Positions 1 to 11,409 of a stretch of DNA of 64,000 nucleotides are shown one piece after another; the first letter of the stretch is position 1, and each line of letters starts with the position of its first letter. The stretch covers positions 7,998,001 to 8,062,000 of the forward strand of contig NC_060252.1 of NCBI RefSeq assembly GCF_921293095.1, written 5' to 3'. Position numbers and translations under genes: made by a program. The stretch comes from Ischnura elegans. Lineage: Eukaryota; Arthropoda; Insecta; Odonata; Coenagrionidae. The notes under the pieces were generated by a model. The model was not told the origin of the DNA. It was given only the letters and a program-made list of their open reading frames with translations, and did not search any database.

Positions 1-269
1 TTAGCATAAAAAGGTGAATGAAAAAAATATTTTAAGAAAATTATAACAGCGCATTATTAGTTTCTGATATCATTTCATAGAAAAAATATTTTTATTTTAG
101 TTAAGTACATATCTTATACCTACTAATGCATATCATTTTTCGTGGGTTTAAAGGAAATTTGTTGAATACTTTCGTTTCAATTCAGTACCGATTTTGCTTA
201 AGGACTTCTGCGATTTTTGCTTCTGGAGGGGGTGCAATTGCCCCCCCCTGCCCCTCGCCTATGATGTAA
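1..269. other. AT-rich DNA with a hAT-type MITE fragment
   Basis: The first 200 bases are AT-rich without a recognisable feature. Around 220-264 there is a G-run, a C-run and a terminal-looking GCCTATG, which resembles one end of the CAG(G/T)GGCG family of short hAT-type elements found elsewhere in the window. No second end or target duplication is visible, so this is at most a fragment. It directly abuts the C-terminal side of the piggyBac fossil. Confidence 0.4.
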
Positions 270-1050
270 GGTTCTATTTTTTCTTGGGGGAGATTCAGGA
301 GGAACGTCTGCTTTGTTCTTACTCATCGTCCTTACCATATTCAATCTTTTTTTGATAAAGGTCTACTGTTAAAGGCATGCTGGTACACCAACTGTCACTG
401 GTAATATTTCTTCCTCTGCAGTCAATGTGCTCTGCTAAGCGTTTGACAATTTCATGAGGTGAATTGGATCCTTTGAAAGGGCATCTGGCTACGTGCCCAT
501 ATAAATTTCAATTTTTAGGTAAAATTTCCTAGCATCCACCGCAGCAATGACTTCAATACCATATTTCTTTGGCTTTTGGATAGATACTGCGTTAGAGGAC
601 ATCGTCCTCGAAATGATATAAGTTGCTCAAGGATCGTGATGTACTCTGATGGTGTTTTTGAAAATTCAAATTTGTTGGATATTTTATTAATGAACTCAGT
701 AACTGCAGCTTACTAGTCAATTTTCTTACTTTCTAGTCTAGTGCTGAGGTCATAAAAACTAATGCACCGTAGAAAAAAAATCCGATAGCTCAGTGTACGG
801 GAAAAAATTTGATAGACTTCTTTGCTCCAAATCTCCCTAATATCAACATGGGAAATTTCATACGCACCTGAGAGAAAAAGGAGACTAATAAGAGCCAGTT
901 ATTCATCTTCACTCAACTGCCAAGTATCACGATCCTTTGCATAATTTCCAGAAACAGAATTAAAGTAGAAATTAGTGATTTTAACAATTATGTAATAATG
1001 CTGTGCAAAAAGAGGCGAAATGCTGATGATTCTTCACACAAACTTTTAGC
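270..1050 (-). pseudogene. piggyBac-family transposase fossil, frameshifted
   Basis: Read on the minus strand, this stretch translates in shifting frames into the core of a piggyBac (DDE_Tnp_1_7) transposase. From high to low coordinates one sees an N-terminal stretch (YAKDRDTWQLSEDE, then SGAYEISHVDIREIWSKE), LEQLISFRGRCPLTQYL near 590-640, and KKYGIEVIAAVDARKFYL near 505-570 with the first catalytic Asp. Next come GRNITSDSWCTSMPL near 385-430 with the second Asp, and MSKNKADVPPE near 295-330. At least two frameshifts and several in-frame stops break it, so it is dead. The family is a cut-and-paste nuclease that inserts at TTAA. No flanking TTAA ends could be fixed. The call rests on motif order and remembered family features, not on a search. 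Confidence 0.8.
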
Positions 1051-1167
1051 ACATGGGTGTATTCCAGGAAGATGAGTCATCGGCGATTTCATTAAGCCAA
1101 ATGCGATGGAATGAATTTTAATCGCCTTCACGATGGATCGGAAGCGAGAATAAATTGTAACACTTTT

Positions 1168-1339
1168 GATCGCATCGGGTCAAAACTTCGGTTGCAGCAA
1201 AACTAGGGAACACCTTGAATATTAAGCGTTACTTATGGTTAGAATTACAAGAAATTAGAGACCAGAAAAACTCTAGTTCGAACGGCATCATTTTATTAAA
1301 AAAACATCGAAGAAAAAGTCAATATGACCCGATGCGATC
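1168..1339. repeat. Spaced 15-bp perfect inverted repeat
   Basis: GATCGCATCGGGTCA at 1168-1182 is exactly inverted at 1325-1339 with a spacer of about 142 bases. It lies upstream of the piggyBac fossil in that gene's orientation. It could be a subterminal repeat of the dead element or an independent small foldback; the sequence does not decide. Confidence 0.55.
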
Positions 1340-2126
1340 TATTCAGATTTATTGGCCTTATTAAAGCTGTATGTGATGTCTGATGCAATATGCAATTTAT
1401 GATGTTCTTACCATATAAATCAATAAATATTAAAGATAATAGAAAATCAATTTTCGTTCATTCATTATTTGTCATATGTCTCATTAGTGTTCTCCCTGCA
1501 GCGCTATGATTACTGAATAAACATGTTTCGGAAAGTAACTGTATTGAATACAAGTTTTCAAATGGACGTGGGTGATTACTATTTCATTCATACTGAAGAA
1601 TAACGTAAAAATGTAAAGTTGTACTTTTAAAAAAAGTTTCACGAAGTACGCGCATTTCGGCTAGCGTAATTGACTTTTACGATGCTTTAATTTTGTGATA
1701 TGAACGTTGACCAGCTCTCCCCTTCGAGGAGAGTCGAATAAGGAGAGAACGATACAAGTAATCGTCTTTCTTCATTGAAGCCGGCCGTACTTCCCAGCCT
1801 CGTCGAGAGCGTGCGTATTTGGATTCTTCCAAGAAACGGCAACCGAGTGGCTGAGGTGGGACTAATGCCGCCAGAGAGCAAAAATCAACCTCCGAATCCC
1901 GACCACTCTCAATATCGACCCTCCGCAGTGAAACTTGATACAGCGACGGGTGTTTTTTTCGGTCGGAGCGAAGCTCGACCCCTCCTCCTTTCCTTTTTTT
2001 TTCCTTCGATCAGCGACTACTCCCCTCCGCCCAAGGAGGCTTCCCATTCCACTGGCCGTAGCGGCCGACTTCGCAACTAAAATCCGGCGACGGTTGAATT
2101 TGGATTTTTGAATTAGGATAGAACAC
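1340..2126. other. Unassigned DNA with a CpG-rich block
   Basis: The stretch is AT-rich up to about 1690. From about 1700 to 2095 composition changes to GC- and CpG-rich, with open frames on both strands (for example a 101-residue frame at 1775-2080) that resemble no family I know and have no visible splice or start context. It could be the edge of a host promoter or 5' exon, or just another repeat. Confidence 0.35.
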
Positions 2127-2414
2127 CCTTAAGACATGTTTCCCTGAGCTCTGTGCCTCATGCATGCATTGGTAATCTCAGACGATGTAAAACTCCTATC
2201 TACTCGTATAGAAACTAGGTCCCTGTGACGTCACGTGGAGTGGCATCGCATGGGCGCCAATCTGGCCTTTTTCAAATACAGTTAAAATTGACCATTGCCA
2301 TTCGTCTAAACCGGTATTTCTAAAACCAAATAATTTGTATATTATGGATACACTAATGGTGGGTAACGAATCGCAATCAATGCCTTTCGTTTTCTTTGAT
2401 GAAGGAAACTATCC
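2127..2414 (+). mobile_element. MITE-A copy 1, half element
   Basis: This is the right-hand half of a 0.66-kb repeat present as near-complete copies at 8141-8809, 33193-33844 and 59634-60289. It begins abruptly and ends in GGAAACTATCC, matching the terminal repeat of the other copies. It carries the TGACGTCA palindrome conserved in the family. The left half is missing. Short open frames here are shared by all copies and are not evidence of a protein. Confidence 0.8.
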
Positions 2415-3170
2415 TATTGGGCAAAGTGGCAGGAATAGCAGCGCCACAAATCACCGCTGACTTTTAAGAGTTATTCTCCTCGGTGATCGCAATCACAGTT
2501 AAGAATCACCGTTACTGATGAGTAGCGGTCACAGGTATCGAAGTGATCCGAAAATCACAGTTCCGCTCATCTCTAGATATACTCGCTTGATTTCGATGGC
2601 TTGCGTCGCCGGACAGACCACTGTCCGTCGTCCTACCGAGTACCTCATCTCGTGTGCCTCCCTCCTTTCTTCTCGACCTTAACCCATGTACCACTATCTT
2701 TTCATTTCGCTTCCTCGGCACTCTCTTCCTTCTGCCGCTCAAATGTCTTCATCCTCCTGGGATTACGAAACCTAACCTTACTGAGCTATATCTTCACAGT
2801 GGAGCCGAGTCATCTGTGGTCAGCCAAGAGGCAGCCGTCGAATTACATTCGCTCAAGTTCCCTCCCATTCATCTCGTCGGAGTCAACATAAACAGCGGCG
2901 TTTTTTGCTTACACCTGCCTGAAACACACGATCATTTTTTTCGTCCCTTTCTAAGGATAGCTCCAGCTATCGCTCCAATGATGGCCGAGGAATGACCGTT
3001 TCATGCATTCATTTTTCGCGCTGGCTCCAAAGGGATGGCGATCCCGTCTCATACTTATGATTCTTATCGTAATTATATCTCCTGCATGTTGAATGCATCG
3101 TGAAAAAAATTGTTGAAGATGCTCATGTAATAGTTTTCGGCAAAAGGCAAATTTATGAAAATAATACGAG
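2415..3170. other. Unassigned intergenic DNA
   Basis: Mixed composition with a C/T-rich, CpG-containing block near 2600-2900. Overlapping short open frames occur on both strands but none resembles a protein family. Confidence 0.35.
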
Positions 3171-3333
3171 ACAAAAATGAAAATTTGTTCTGACACAAAC
3201 AACTAAGATTAATCGAGGAAATTTATTATGAATTGTTAACATGATCATGTAGTTTCGGAGAGAATGTTTTGTTACAACAGATTTTTTTAAATTGTCGTCA
3301 TCTCTAAGCACAGCAGACGGAATACATTTTCCG
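3171..3333 (+). repeat. Direct duplicate of the interior of the 3393-3793 element
   Basis: About 163 bases here are repeated with few differences at 3483-3644, an offset of about 312. The second copy lies inside the short inverted-repeat element at 3393-3793. The simplest reading is that this copy is the decayed remnant of a second element of the same family. The alternative is that the element picked up neighbouring DNA. Confidence 0.75.
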
Positions 3334-3392
3334 TCTCCCATGAAAGATATAACGTATCGGCAGAAATGGTTCGCAAGTTATATCACCTGTTA

Positions 3393-3793
3393 AGGCCGTT
3401 TTACACGGGGCACGGAATTGCGCAGGTTAGAACTGCATTAATTTCTAAAGTGGCGTGTAATTGCGCGAATGCAAGAACGAAACAAAAATGAAAATTTGTT
3501 CTAGCACAAACAACTAAGATTAATCGAGGAAATTTATTATGAATTGTTAACATGACCATGTAGTTTCGGAGAGAAAGGCTTGTTACAACAGATTTTTTTA
3601 AATTGCCGTCATGTCAAAGCACAGCAGACGGAATACATTTGCCGCCTTCAAGAACAGGGGCTATTTCGCCATCTCACGTCCACGCATTCTCGCATGTGTT
3701 CTAGCAAATTCGCCGCTTTACACGACGCAATTATGATTGCGCCTTCGTACATACGTCAGATAGTTCAAGTACGTGCCCCGTGTAAAACGGCCT
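3393..3793. mobile_element. Harbinger-like MITE with TTA duplication
   Basis: The 401-bp element starts AGGCCGTTTTACACGGGGC and ends with its inverse, and both sides are flanked by TTA (3390-3392 and 3794-3796). A 3-bp TTA duplication (TWA type) fits the PIF/Harbinger superfamily. No coding capacity is seen. A second, shorter element with closely related ends lies at 31382-31594. Confidence 0.82.
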
Positions 3794-3796
3794 TTA

Positions 3797-4118
3797 AGCA
3801 TTGTGACTATGCAATACGTGATTTATTTGAAATCAATTTTTCAAATTTTGATCTATGAAATGCTGTACTTTAAATGTTCGTTCAGAAATCCCCCCACACC
3901 ACCTTCCCCTCTTCATATCTCCTCCCCTCATCCCAGAAGCGATTTGCTGAGTCGCACTATGTGAGCGGCTCTCTGGCGTGTGCTCTGAGCGGTGAGCCAG
4001 CTCCACAAAAAGATTCGTTTATGCCATCACTATCTGAGGGACTACTTCCAACGATTGCGAGTGTTTACATTTTATTAATACAACCACTCAGTGATACAAC
4101 CCATACTAAGGACTTGAA
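3797..4118. other. Unassigned intergenic DNA
   Basis: No feature recognised. The stretch contains a C-rich run near 3890-3950 and short unconvincing open frames. Confidence 0.35.
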
Positions 4119-4290
4119 TATATGAGAGGGTAGAGCGCACCATGGACTAATCCTCAATCGCGTGAATGTCACACATTCAAGGTAGAGCTCACTTTCCTTT
4201 CCCTTGGGCACCTCTTGCTTCTAGGAACTTATTTTAAGGTGCCCCTGTATCAGTGGGTCTGTGAGCTCTTTCTAACCAGTAGACTAACAC
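4119..4290 (-). repeat. SINE-like dispersed repeat, copy 1
   Basis: The reverse complement of this stretch shares blocks with 11895-12065, notably TTGAATGTGTGA, TTAGTCCA and GAGCTCTA in the same order. Two diverged copies in opposite orientation indicate a dispersed repeat. The other copy has a tRNA B-box-like GGTTCTTATCC, so a tRNA-derived SINE is possible but not shown. Confidence 0.45.
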
Positions 4291-5860
4291 ACTCCTCACA
4301 TTTTACTAATTACGATTGGAAATTTAATCTCCAATGACATTAAATATTCACGTACCCGTAGCAGTATCAGTATTTTATAGAATATATGAAAAATAATGTA
4401 ATTCGCTAACTTTTTTCCATTTTTCAAATTAATATTGAAGTTGAAGCGATGAGGGTTTCATTGGTGGCAGGCACATTACCAGGGGTATTTCAGGAGCTTC
4501 AGCCATCCCCCCTGAAATTTTTTTCCCTTATGGCGAATACCGGCCATACTTACATCGCATATGGGGACAAACAGTCCAGGGGCGCTTATTTTATCTTTCT
4601 TAATCTCAACTATTAGAATTTGTGAACTGAGGCCAGTGTCTACAAGAGGATCAGTCTCAAGATGGCCTCCTAATGTGTTGCCACCCAGCGCGCATTTAAA
4701 TGGTTTACAGAAGTCGCCACTCGTGTCGCTTACGGACAAATTTATGCGAGTTTCACACGGAAATAAGGTATGATTGGGGATATTAATCGAAATTTATACA
4801 CACGGTGATGTGATCTATAAAATTAATGACCTTTCAATGCTAATCCTTGTAATTGCAAACATTTTACTGCGAAATATTGTCAAAAATTGGACCGCATAGC
4901 ACTCATCACCGCGCCGCGGACATTTTTGAAAACCGATTAAAATGCGATCGAAGTGCGAGAAGAGAATTCATCCTTTTTTGGGATGCAATTTGGCCTCCTC
5001 TATGCAGACCTCTTGGAAAAATCAATCGGATATCAGAAACAAACGCCTGCGGAGACCAGACCATGATAACAATGGGCATATCTAAAAAAAAACATCCATG
5101 GATATGAATTTCAGCAATATGAAAACGAAATTTATAGCATATTTAACGAAAATTTTGATTTTCTAATGCCTATTATTGAAGAAAATTAGAAAAAGGAATA
5201 TCGGTAACCGGCCCCCCAAAGCAATTTTATGGCTACGCGTCTGATTGTTGTCTTCGGATTTTGTTTACTGCGCAGACGCCACGCAGGTAAAAATGGATTG
5301 GGGCTTCAGCCTGCTCTCATGAAAAGTTTGCAGCTGCTCCAAGCGGTGAGAGATAAGACACGAATCGTCGGCAGGAAGTCGCCAGTCCATCGGCCTACAC
5401 ATATGGCATGCAGACCACGAGCTGGGCGTTCAAACGAATTGGGATACTAGATACTCCAACAGTATGGAGCTCAGTGGTGAAGCTTTGATGCCTCAGGAAA
5501 ATCCTCGAAATGAGAGGTGACTCCAGGAACGGGAATGCATAAAAAACTCAGAAATGTTAGACCCTGTAGGAGATAATATAAAAACCTAGCTTTTTGCCGT
5601 ATTTCTGAGAGGAAAAAAACCCAGGGGATTGAAGGAGATAATACCCCACTGTAGGAGTTCGGCGGATCTCCAATGCAGCGGCACAACGATTCGGGTTTTA
5701 CCAGAACCGCTGCACCCACACCGATTTGACTGGTTTTTTTAATCGTGCCCCTAAGTATCGGTTCTCAAGTGATGCAGAAAGGAGGCGGTCCCCCGCCGTG
5801 GAACCATTAAGAAGAGGCGGATCACAATCGTAACGGGGAGAATTGCTAAATCATAGAAAT
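4291..5860. other. Unassigned intergenic DNA
   Basis: AT-rich at first, more balanced from 4450 to 5860. A minus-strand open frame of 87 codons at 4476-4739 and others are present, but I recognise no domain, splice structure or repeat family. Confidence 0.35.
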
Positions 5861-5996
5861 CAGGGGCGGATCCAGGATTTCTTTCTGGGGGGGGGGGGCA
5901 AAACGAACGCAATGATAATGGGACCGTATTGCATATTTTATAAGGGTCTGGGGGGTGCGTGCCCCCGCGCACCCCCCCTCCCTAGATCCGCCTATG
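5861..5996. mobile_element. Short hAT-type MITE (family E)
   Basis: The 136-bp element starts CAGGGGCGGATCCAGG and ends in the inverse of CATAGGCGGATCTAGG, with runs of G and C just inside the ends. Flanks are ATAGAAAT (5853-5860) and ATTGAAAT (5997-6004), an 8-bp duplication with one mismatch, as expected for hAT elements. Related copies are at 20847-20965 and 21092-21375. Confidence 0.8.
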
Positions 5997-6004
5997 ATTG
6001 AAAT

Positions 6005-8138
6005 GCTATGATGAGAAACGAGACGAAGATTTAAAACTCTGGTGAACGATTATGTGCGTATGGAAAAAGCTAGCCATTTGTGCAAATTGCATGACGGATG
6101 AAAATATCAATTTAAAAGAAAGACCTTAGGTTTAAGACACAAAAACATTGGATACCGCAAACATGTCATATTTCCGATCAATTTACAGCTGTATTCCCAC
6201 GATTAAAGAAAAAAAGCAAGTCTTCAAAAATGAAGGTTTTACAAAAAATTAAGCGAAGAAATCTCTTCGTGGAAAAAACCGATCCTTTAAGGAGAAGTAT
6301 AACGAATACGTCCAGTATAAACAAATGTGGTAGAATAGGTTCCATTAAAAAATTCTAATCAGTATGAAAAAAAAGTCGCTTACTTGAAAAAAAAATCCGT
6401 TTGGAAGAGACCGGTCCAGAATAAAATACCAATGCAAAAGAAAAAACCGGTTCACTACATACGATAACGGTTTTTTCATGAACCAAGAAACAGATTAGGA
6501 AATCCTGAACCGTCCAGCCCTACTCCAGTCGGTCCCGTAGAGGCATGATATATACGTCCAATGCCAATCATCCCTCTTTTCCATCGTTTTTCAAAAATTT
6601 CCGCAATTTAAGTTGTGTTCAGAAGCCGAACGTCGTTCTGTGATTTTGTCAAATATAATCAAAATGCCTTGTGTTGCATCAAAATGGAGCCACATTTTAC
6701 CCAACCCACAGAAATATATTTACTGAGACAATCATAAATTGAATTATCTTCATTCCCTATTGTCATATTTCTAACATCGACATCAATGGATGTCACGTGT
6801 AAAAATTACAATTTTAAAATACGATTTACTTACAGTAAGTTGAAAATAAGCAGACATTCATTTTGAGCATCACAGTTTCGGTGAATGGATGGTTTTGTTT
6901 CTTACTTGCTCATGTTTTTTTTAAAGGGAGTTCGTTATCCCAGAAATGCATGTTTCTGTACAAACGCTTAGTCAAATGGGGCCGGACCTACTTTCTGCCG
7001 TACGCCGTAAATTAATTTAATTGTTCGACTTTCTATCGAGGTAGTTGAATGGGTGACAAAGGTGAAAAGTGCTCACAGTGGCGTTTGTATAAAAATACAC
7101 AGCTTATTTTGCGATAACATTTTAAAACCAGAGACAGGCCGTCGTTTTTCCGATATTATTAAGATGAATTTGTTGTAAAAAAGCAAATATTTGCTAACTT
7201 CGAAAAAATGGGTCAGTTTAAAATTGATTGGTACTTTTTTGTGCCGTAGAATGCAAATAACGCATACGTAGATTATAGACGTTAAAAGTAAGCAGTATAA
7301 TCAATATTGTTTGATGTTTATTCTTGTTTTGAGCTCTTGATTGTCGCTTTTTCCCTACCTACAGAGGCAGACCAAAACAAAGCAACAGAAAAGAAAAAGC
7401 CGTGCGCAGTTGCCATATCGTGCATCGTGACGCACAGCACCGTGGCAGTTTATGAATCATCCGAACTTTTGATTTAAGGCATGATTATAGAATTTTAACG
7501 GCAAATTCCTTCGGTGGACCAAGCATCCAAGAACGGGTTTTCGGAGACGGAATCCAAATGATTTCGAGTGCTATTGCTTTTAACGGTGCGAAGCAGAAAG
7601 AAGTACGTAGAAACGTTATCCCGTGTAAAAGACTGTATCTGATTGCTTTGGTATCATCTTGACATCGGCGAAAAGAGTCACCGTGAAGCAAAAGGTTTGT
7701 GACAAGAATAATGAAAGTAGAGACCATCCTACGGTACAGCAGAGGCTACTTGTGTTGAGAGGACCGAAGATCTTCATCGACGATCTCACGATTGGTGCAA
7801 TAAGGTCAGTGCAGAGGTTATATTTGAGGAATATGGTTGACACATTATGCAGGTTGATGGATAACTCGCCATACAACCCCAACCTAACATCCTGAAGTTC
7901 ACCTGAAGAGAGCAACAGGGATTCTTTTACCGCACGGGCCGGTCGTTTAAAGGAAGCGCGCCGACTACCGAATCGGTGAGCCTTTTTTCTCCTCCCTCTC
8001 CCACGACAGAGCAGCCGGTACGCGTATAGAAACATCTAGATAAATAATAAGCGACATAGACCTTATTAGTGATATTTTAGTAAATTTTATACGTACCAGC
8101 CTTGCATTCATCGTACAGAATAAATCAGCACCAATCGA
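6005..8138. other. Unassigned AT-rich DNA
   Basis: Mostly AT-rich, with repeated AAAAACCGGT-like words around 6240-6500. Overlapping open frames at 7485-8035 include one of 139 codons on the minus strand; none shows a recognisable motif. Confidence 0.35.
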
Positions 8139-8140
8139 TA

Positions 8141-8809
8141 GGGTAGTTTCCTTCATCAAAGAAAATGAAAGGCAATGATTGCGATTTGTTACCCACCATT
8201 GGTGTATTCATAATATACAAATTATTTCGTTTTAGAAATACCGGTTTAGACGAATGGCAATGGTCCATTTTTATCCTCATTTGAAAAGGGCCAGATTGGC
8301 GCCCATGCGATGCCACTCCACCTGACGTCACAGAGACCTAGTTTCTATACGAGTTTTACATCGTCTGAGATTACCAATGCATGCACGAGGCACAGAGCTC
8401 AGGGGAACATCTCTTAATAATCACCTATTAAAACTGCCTATGGTCGGAAAGTTTCCTCCGGTTGATAAGGTATTAATAATCCTTATTTAAGCCAAGCGCC
8501 TAGCAGAGTACTCAGCTACCTGCTAGCAGGGTACATTGCCACCTGCTAGCAGACTGCATCGCAGCGGCGCACAATATCCTCGCCCCAAGGTCACCTCACA
8601 CGGCGACAGCGGGAACCAGAATGACGTCACACGGGATTTTCCCAGCATTCATACTTAGCCGTCGCGTTTTCGCGCGCTTCAAAATTTTCACTTTTCATTT
8701 AATCGCGAAAAATAGATATCGTCATTTAAAAACCTAAAAGCGTGAAATGCGTACTCCAGGAGTAATAATTTTTCGATTTAGGCAATAAAAAAATAATAGG
8801 AAACCACCC
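8141..8809 (-). mobile_element. MITE-A copy 2, full length
   Basis: The 669-bp element has ends GGGTAGTTTCCT and the inverse of GGGTGGTTTCCT, each bordered by TA inside an ATA...TAT context, so a TA target is the likely reading. The interior has repeated CTGCTAGCAG-type words and two TGACGTCA palindromes. No protein is encoded. It is in the opposite orientation to the copies at 2127 and 33193. It is non-autonomous; the superfamily is uncertain, with Tc1/mariner-like as one option. Confidence 0.85.
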
Positions 8810-8811
8810 TA

Positions 8812-9408
8812 TTGTCAATTGACCAATTTATTTCGAATTTGGCAGAGATTTGCGTAGTGTACGACAAATCCATCAATTTGAATTATATAAAAATTAGTTT
8901 TCTACCAACTATTAATAATGGGCTTTCTTATATCAAAACATAAACTTACTTCTTACGTACTAAAAATTCTTATATCAAACTTTAAAATTAAAACTACGGG
9001 AGTACCCAACGTTTGAAGTTAGGAAACTTGATTTTACGCGCATAAAACGGTACTTTTTTGATAAAATTAACTGCAGGAAATACTATGGAGACTAAGTTTT
9101 TTAAAGTAAATGTTTCGACGTAGAAATAAATTCTCTATCGAATGATTTATGTTGCATTGAATTTGATTGCTCCGTTTAGACGATAGAGCTCCTCAAACTT
9201 AGGTGCCTTGCTTCTTTTTTAAAGACAGCAGTTCATACACTCGCTCGGGGAATATGCAGCTTTCCTAGAGGGAAGGAATTTCTCGCGAGAGAATAATACA
9301 TCAGCGAACCACGCGAGTGTCATGGATAAGGCCGCGGAGTATCTGAGCTAAGCATCCACGTGCTCGGCAGGAGTTCGTGACGTCATCAACTTATCTACGG
9401 AAGGGTAA
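8812..9408. other. Unassigned AT-rich DNA
   Basis: Nothing recognisable is seen. A more GC-balanced stretch at 9230-9400 has no convincing open frame. Confidence 0.35.
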
Positions 9409-9416
9409 AGGCTATC

Positions 9417-9714
9417 CAGTGCTATAGTTGGGAAAAAAATTTAGGCGGTACTCATTAAAATTTGCCAACAGCTGAACATGTGTTATACGTCAGGCCGCGA
9501 TTGAAATGTCAAACTGCAACCCTTATATTACTTAAAAGTTTTGCCACGAGAAAACTGAACAAGCAGATGATCATTTCCAATTTTTCTTTCCGAAATCCAT
9601 AGAAAAATTTACAGCAGGGCTATTTCTTTACAGATTGAAAAAGGTAGTTTAACCGGTACGCTTATAACGAGTTTGGATTTAAGGGGGTACCGTACCGGCC
9701 CAACTACAGCACTG
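9417..9714 (+). mobile_element. hAT-type MITE (CAGTGCT family)
   Basis: The 298-bp element begins CAGTGCTATAGTTGGG and ends in the inverse of CAGTGCTGTAGTTGGG. It is flanked by a perfect 8-bp duplication AGGCTATC (9409-9416 and 9715-9722), the hAT signature. It is non-coding. A shorter copy in opposite orientation lies at 24718-24879. Confidence 0.9.
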
Positions 9715-9722
9715 AGGCTATC

Positions 9723-10236
9723 GACTTATCGCCACGAATAGCTCGGGCAGTGAGCGACGGAACGAAAAATGGAAAAATAAGAGTCAACCTCCTTTTGATA
9801 CCCAATCGCAATGAACGGTGGAAGAAAGTGTATAAGCGAGCCCATTGCGATAAGTGCGACTACTGCGTTCGGTGGAACAACTTGATGAATGTAATTATGA
9901 AATAAAACTTTTCGTGATATCCACTTTTTAATGGCTGGAATGCGTCATTTAAAACACGTTTCGACGCATGTCATCGTCATCAACTAGTCAATTAAATATA
10001 AAAGAGGATGACTGTTTGTCTGTCCGCTATGCATTTCCATAGGGCTGCACGGGTTACTACCAAAGTTAGTGCAATGGTGCATCATATACTCCTAAATTCT
10101 ATAGTGCTACTTCGGGTAATGTCCGACGCGTCGTTTTCTCATTATCATTTGTTACGTCACGTCATACAACTTCTGTGGTTTTTATATCCTGCCGGGTAGG
10201 CACACCTCTTGACACTCTCCAAGAGAAAACATGACT
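9723..10236. other. Unassigned DNA with a possible retroelement tail
   Basis: No gene recognised. At 9955-9995, read on the minus strand, GATGACGATGACATGCG followed by TCGAAACGTG resembles the tail of the Penelope-like element at 45102-46897 (GATGATGAC followed by TTGAAACC). The similarity is short and could be chance. Confidence 0.3.
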
Positions 10237-10244
10237 CAAAGGGT

Positions 10245-10534
10245 CAGGGGCGCAGCTAGGAATTAAGGCTGGGGGGGTTTTAGGCGCAACTAGACCTGAG
10301 GTATACCCGCCAGAATAAGCGGAAGGTGTAGGGGCCCTACCTCAGAAATTTCTTAAAATAAATGGCTCAAAATGGTGAGCTATATGGCTTTTTGAGGGAT
10401 ATTTTATTAATCCTTACACTCTTCTATAAGTACATTAATGACATTAAGTAAAATGGATTAAACATCAAAGTTTCTCTCAGCTCTGGGGGGAGGGGGAGTT
10501 TATCCCCCAAAACCTCCCCCTCGCTGCGCCACTG
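10245..10534 (+). mobile_element. hAT-type MITE (family B), copy 1
   Basis: The 290-bp element begins CAGGGGCGCAGCTAGG and ends in the inverse of CAGTGGCGCAGCGAGG. It is flanked by a perfect 8-bp duplication CAAAGGGT (10237-10244 and 10535-10542). The interior has no coding potential. Two more copies lie at 12671-12971 and 17655-17911. Confidence 0.92.
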
Positions 10535-10542
10535 CAAAGGGT

Positions 10543-11409
10543 GCTACATTTAACTATTAAACATCTTTGCGCAAACCTATTGGCTGGTGAATGCATTATC
10601 ACGGGGTTATTGGACTTAGCACATTCAAACGCACGGCCTCAAATGCACGAACGGATACAATGATCAACGGTGTGGAACAGGGTATAAGCTGATCCCATCG
10701 GAAATATATGGAAATCATTTTTTCCATTGTTTGCTGTTACATACATGTGCATCATAATCATGCCAGCTTTGTTCCTTTACCTAAAATCCCGCCATGTGAC
10801 CATGAATTCCAAGTTTCCCCCTTTTATGGGCATTATCCTTCCCGAGTAACACCAGGTGACCTGCTAGTTAAATAATAAATCATCTTATCGTCTATTCACA
10901 GGAAACTAGATGAGAAATTATGGTTGAGGGAGTATCTTTGGTACCAACACATATCCTTGGAAAATTACCACTTACTCTTAAAAGTTATTAGTTTATTTTA
11001 AACAATTGTTGCAAGTTGGATGTTTGTTATGGCCCAATTATGGCGTTATCGGATGGCCATCAATTTTTTCAATTTGTCAAATGAGTTTTAAAAAATACAG
11101 AAACTTATGTTTTTCTATGAACGCCCTACGAAACTGTTACTCTAATTCTGTCTTTTTTTTAATTTAATAATTTTCTTTATTTTAATCTCAATTTAAACTT
11201 ATTGCTAATTGCTTCCGTAAACTGGCATTACATTCTGAAAACAAACTCTCCCCACGAAAGGTTGAAGGTCGCCGTCAGCCCCAAAATCGCAGTTCATAGA
11301 GAGAGAATTGCGAAGATCGAAGGGAAAGATAAATTTAAGTCTTATATAAATATTTCAACCCACTAACATCAACTTACGCATTGAACATTGATGACTTAGG
11401 CATCTAATA
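10543..11409. other. Unassigned AT-rich DNA
   Basis: No feature is recognised in this stretch; the last 150 bases run into a retrotransposon 3' fragment. Confidence 0.35.

Noticed and set aside
1775-2080. 101-codon frame in a CpG-rich block as a host first exon
   Set aside because: Low-complexity Pro/Ser composition, open frames on both strands and no clear donor; insufficient for a gene call.
7616-8035. 139-codon minus-strand frame
   Set aside because: No family resemblance, and it lies beside a MITE in AT-rich DNA with a competing plus-strand frame.
10640-10720. Resemblance between 9800-9850 and 10655-10705 as a repeat
   Set aside because: Only short interrupted words match; not above what chance could give.
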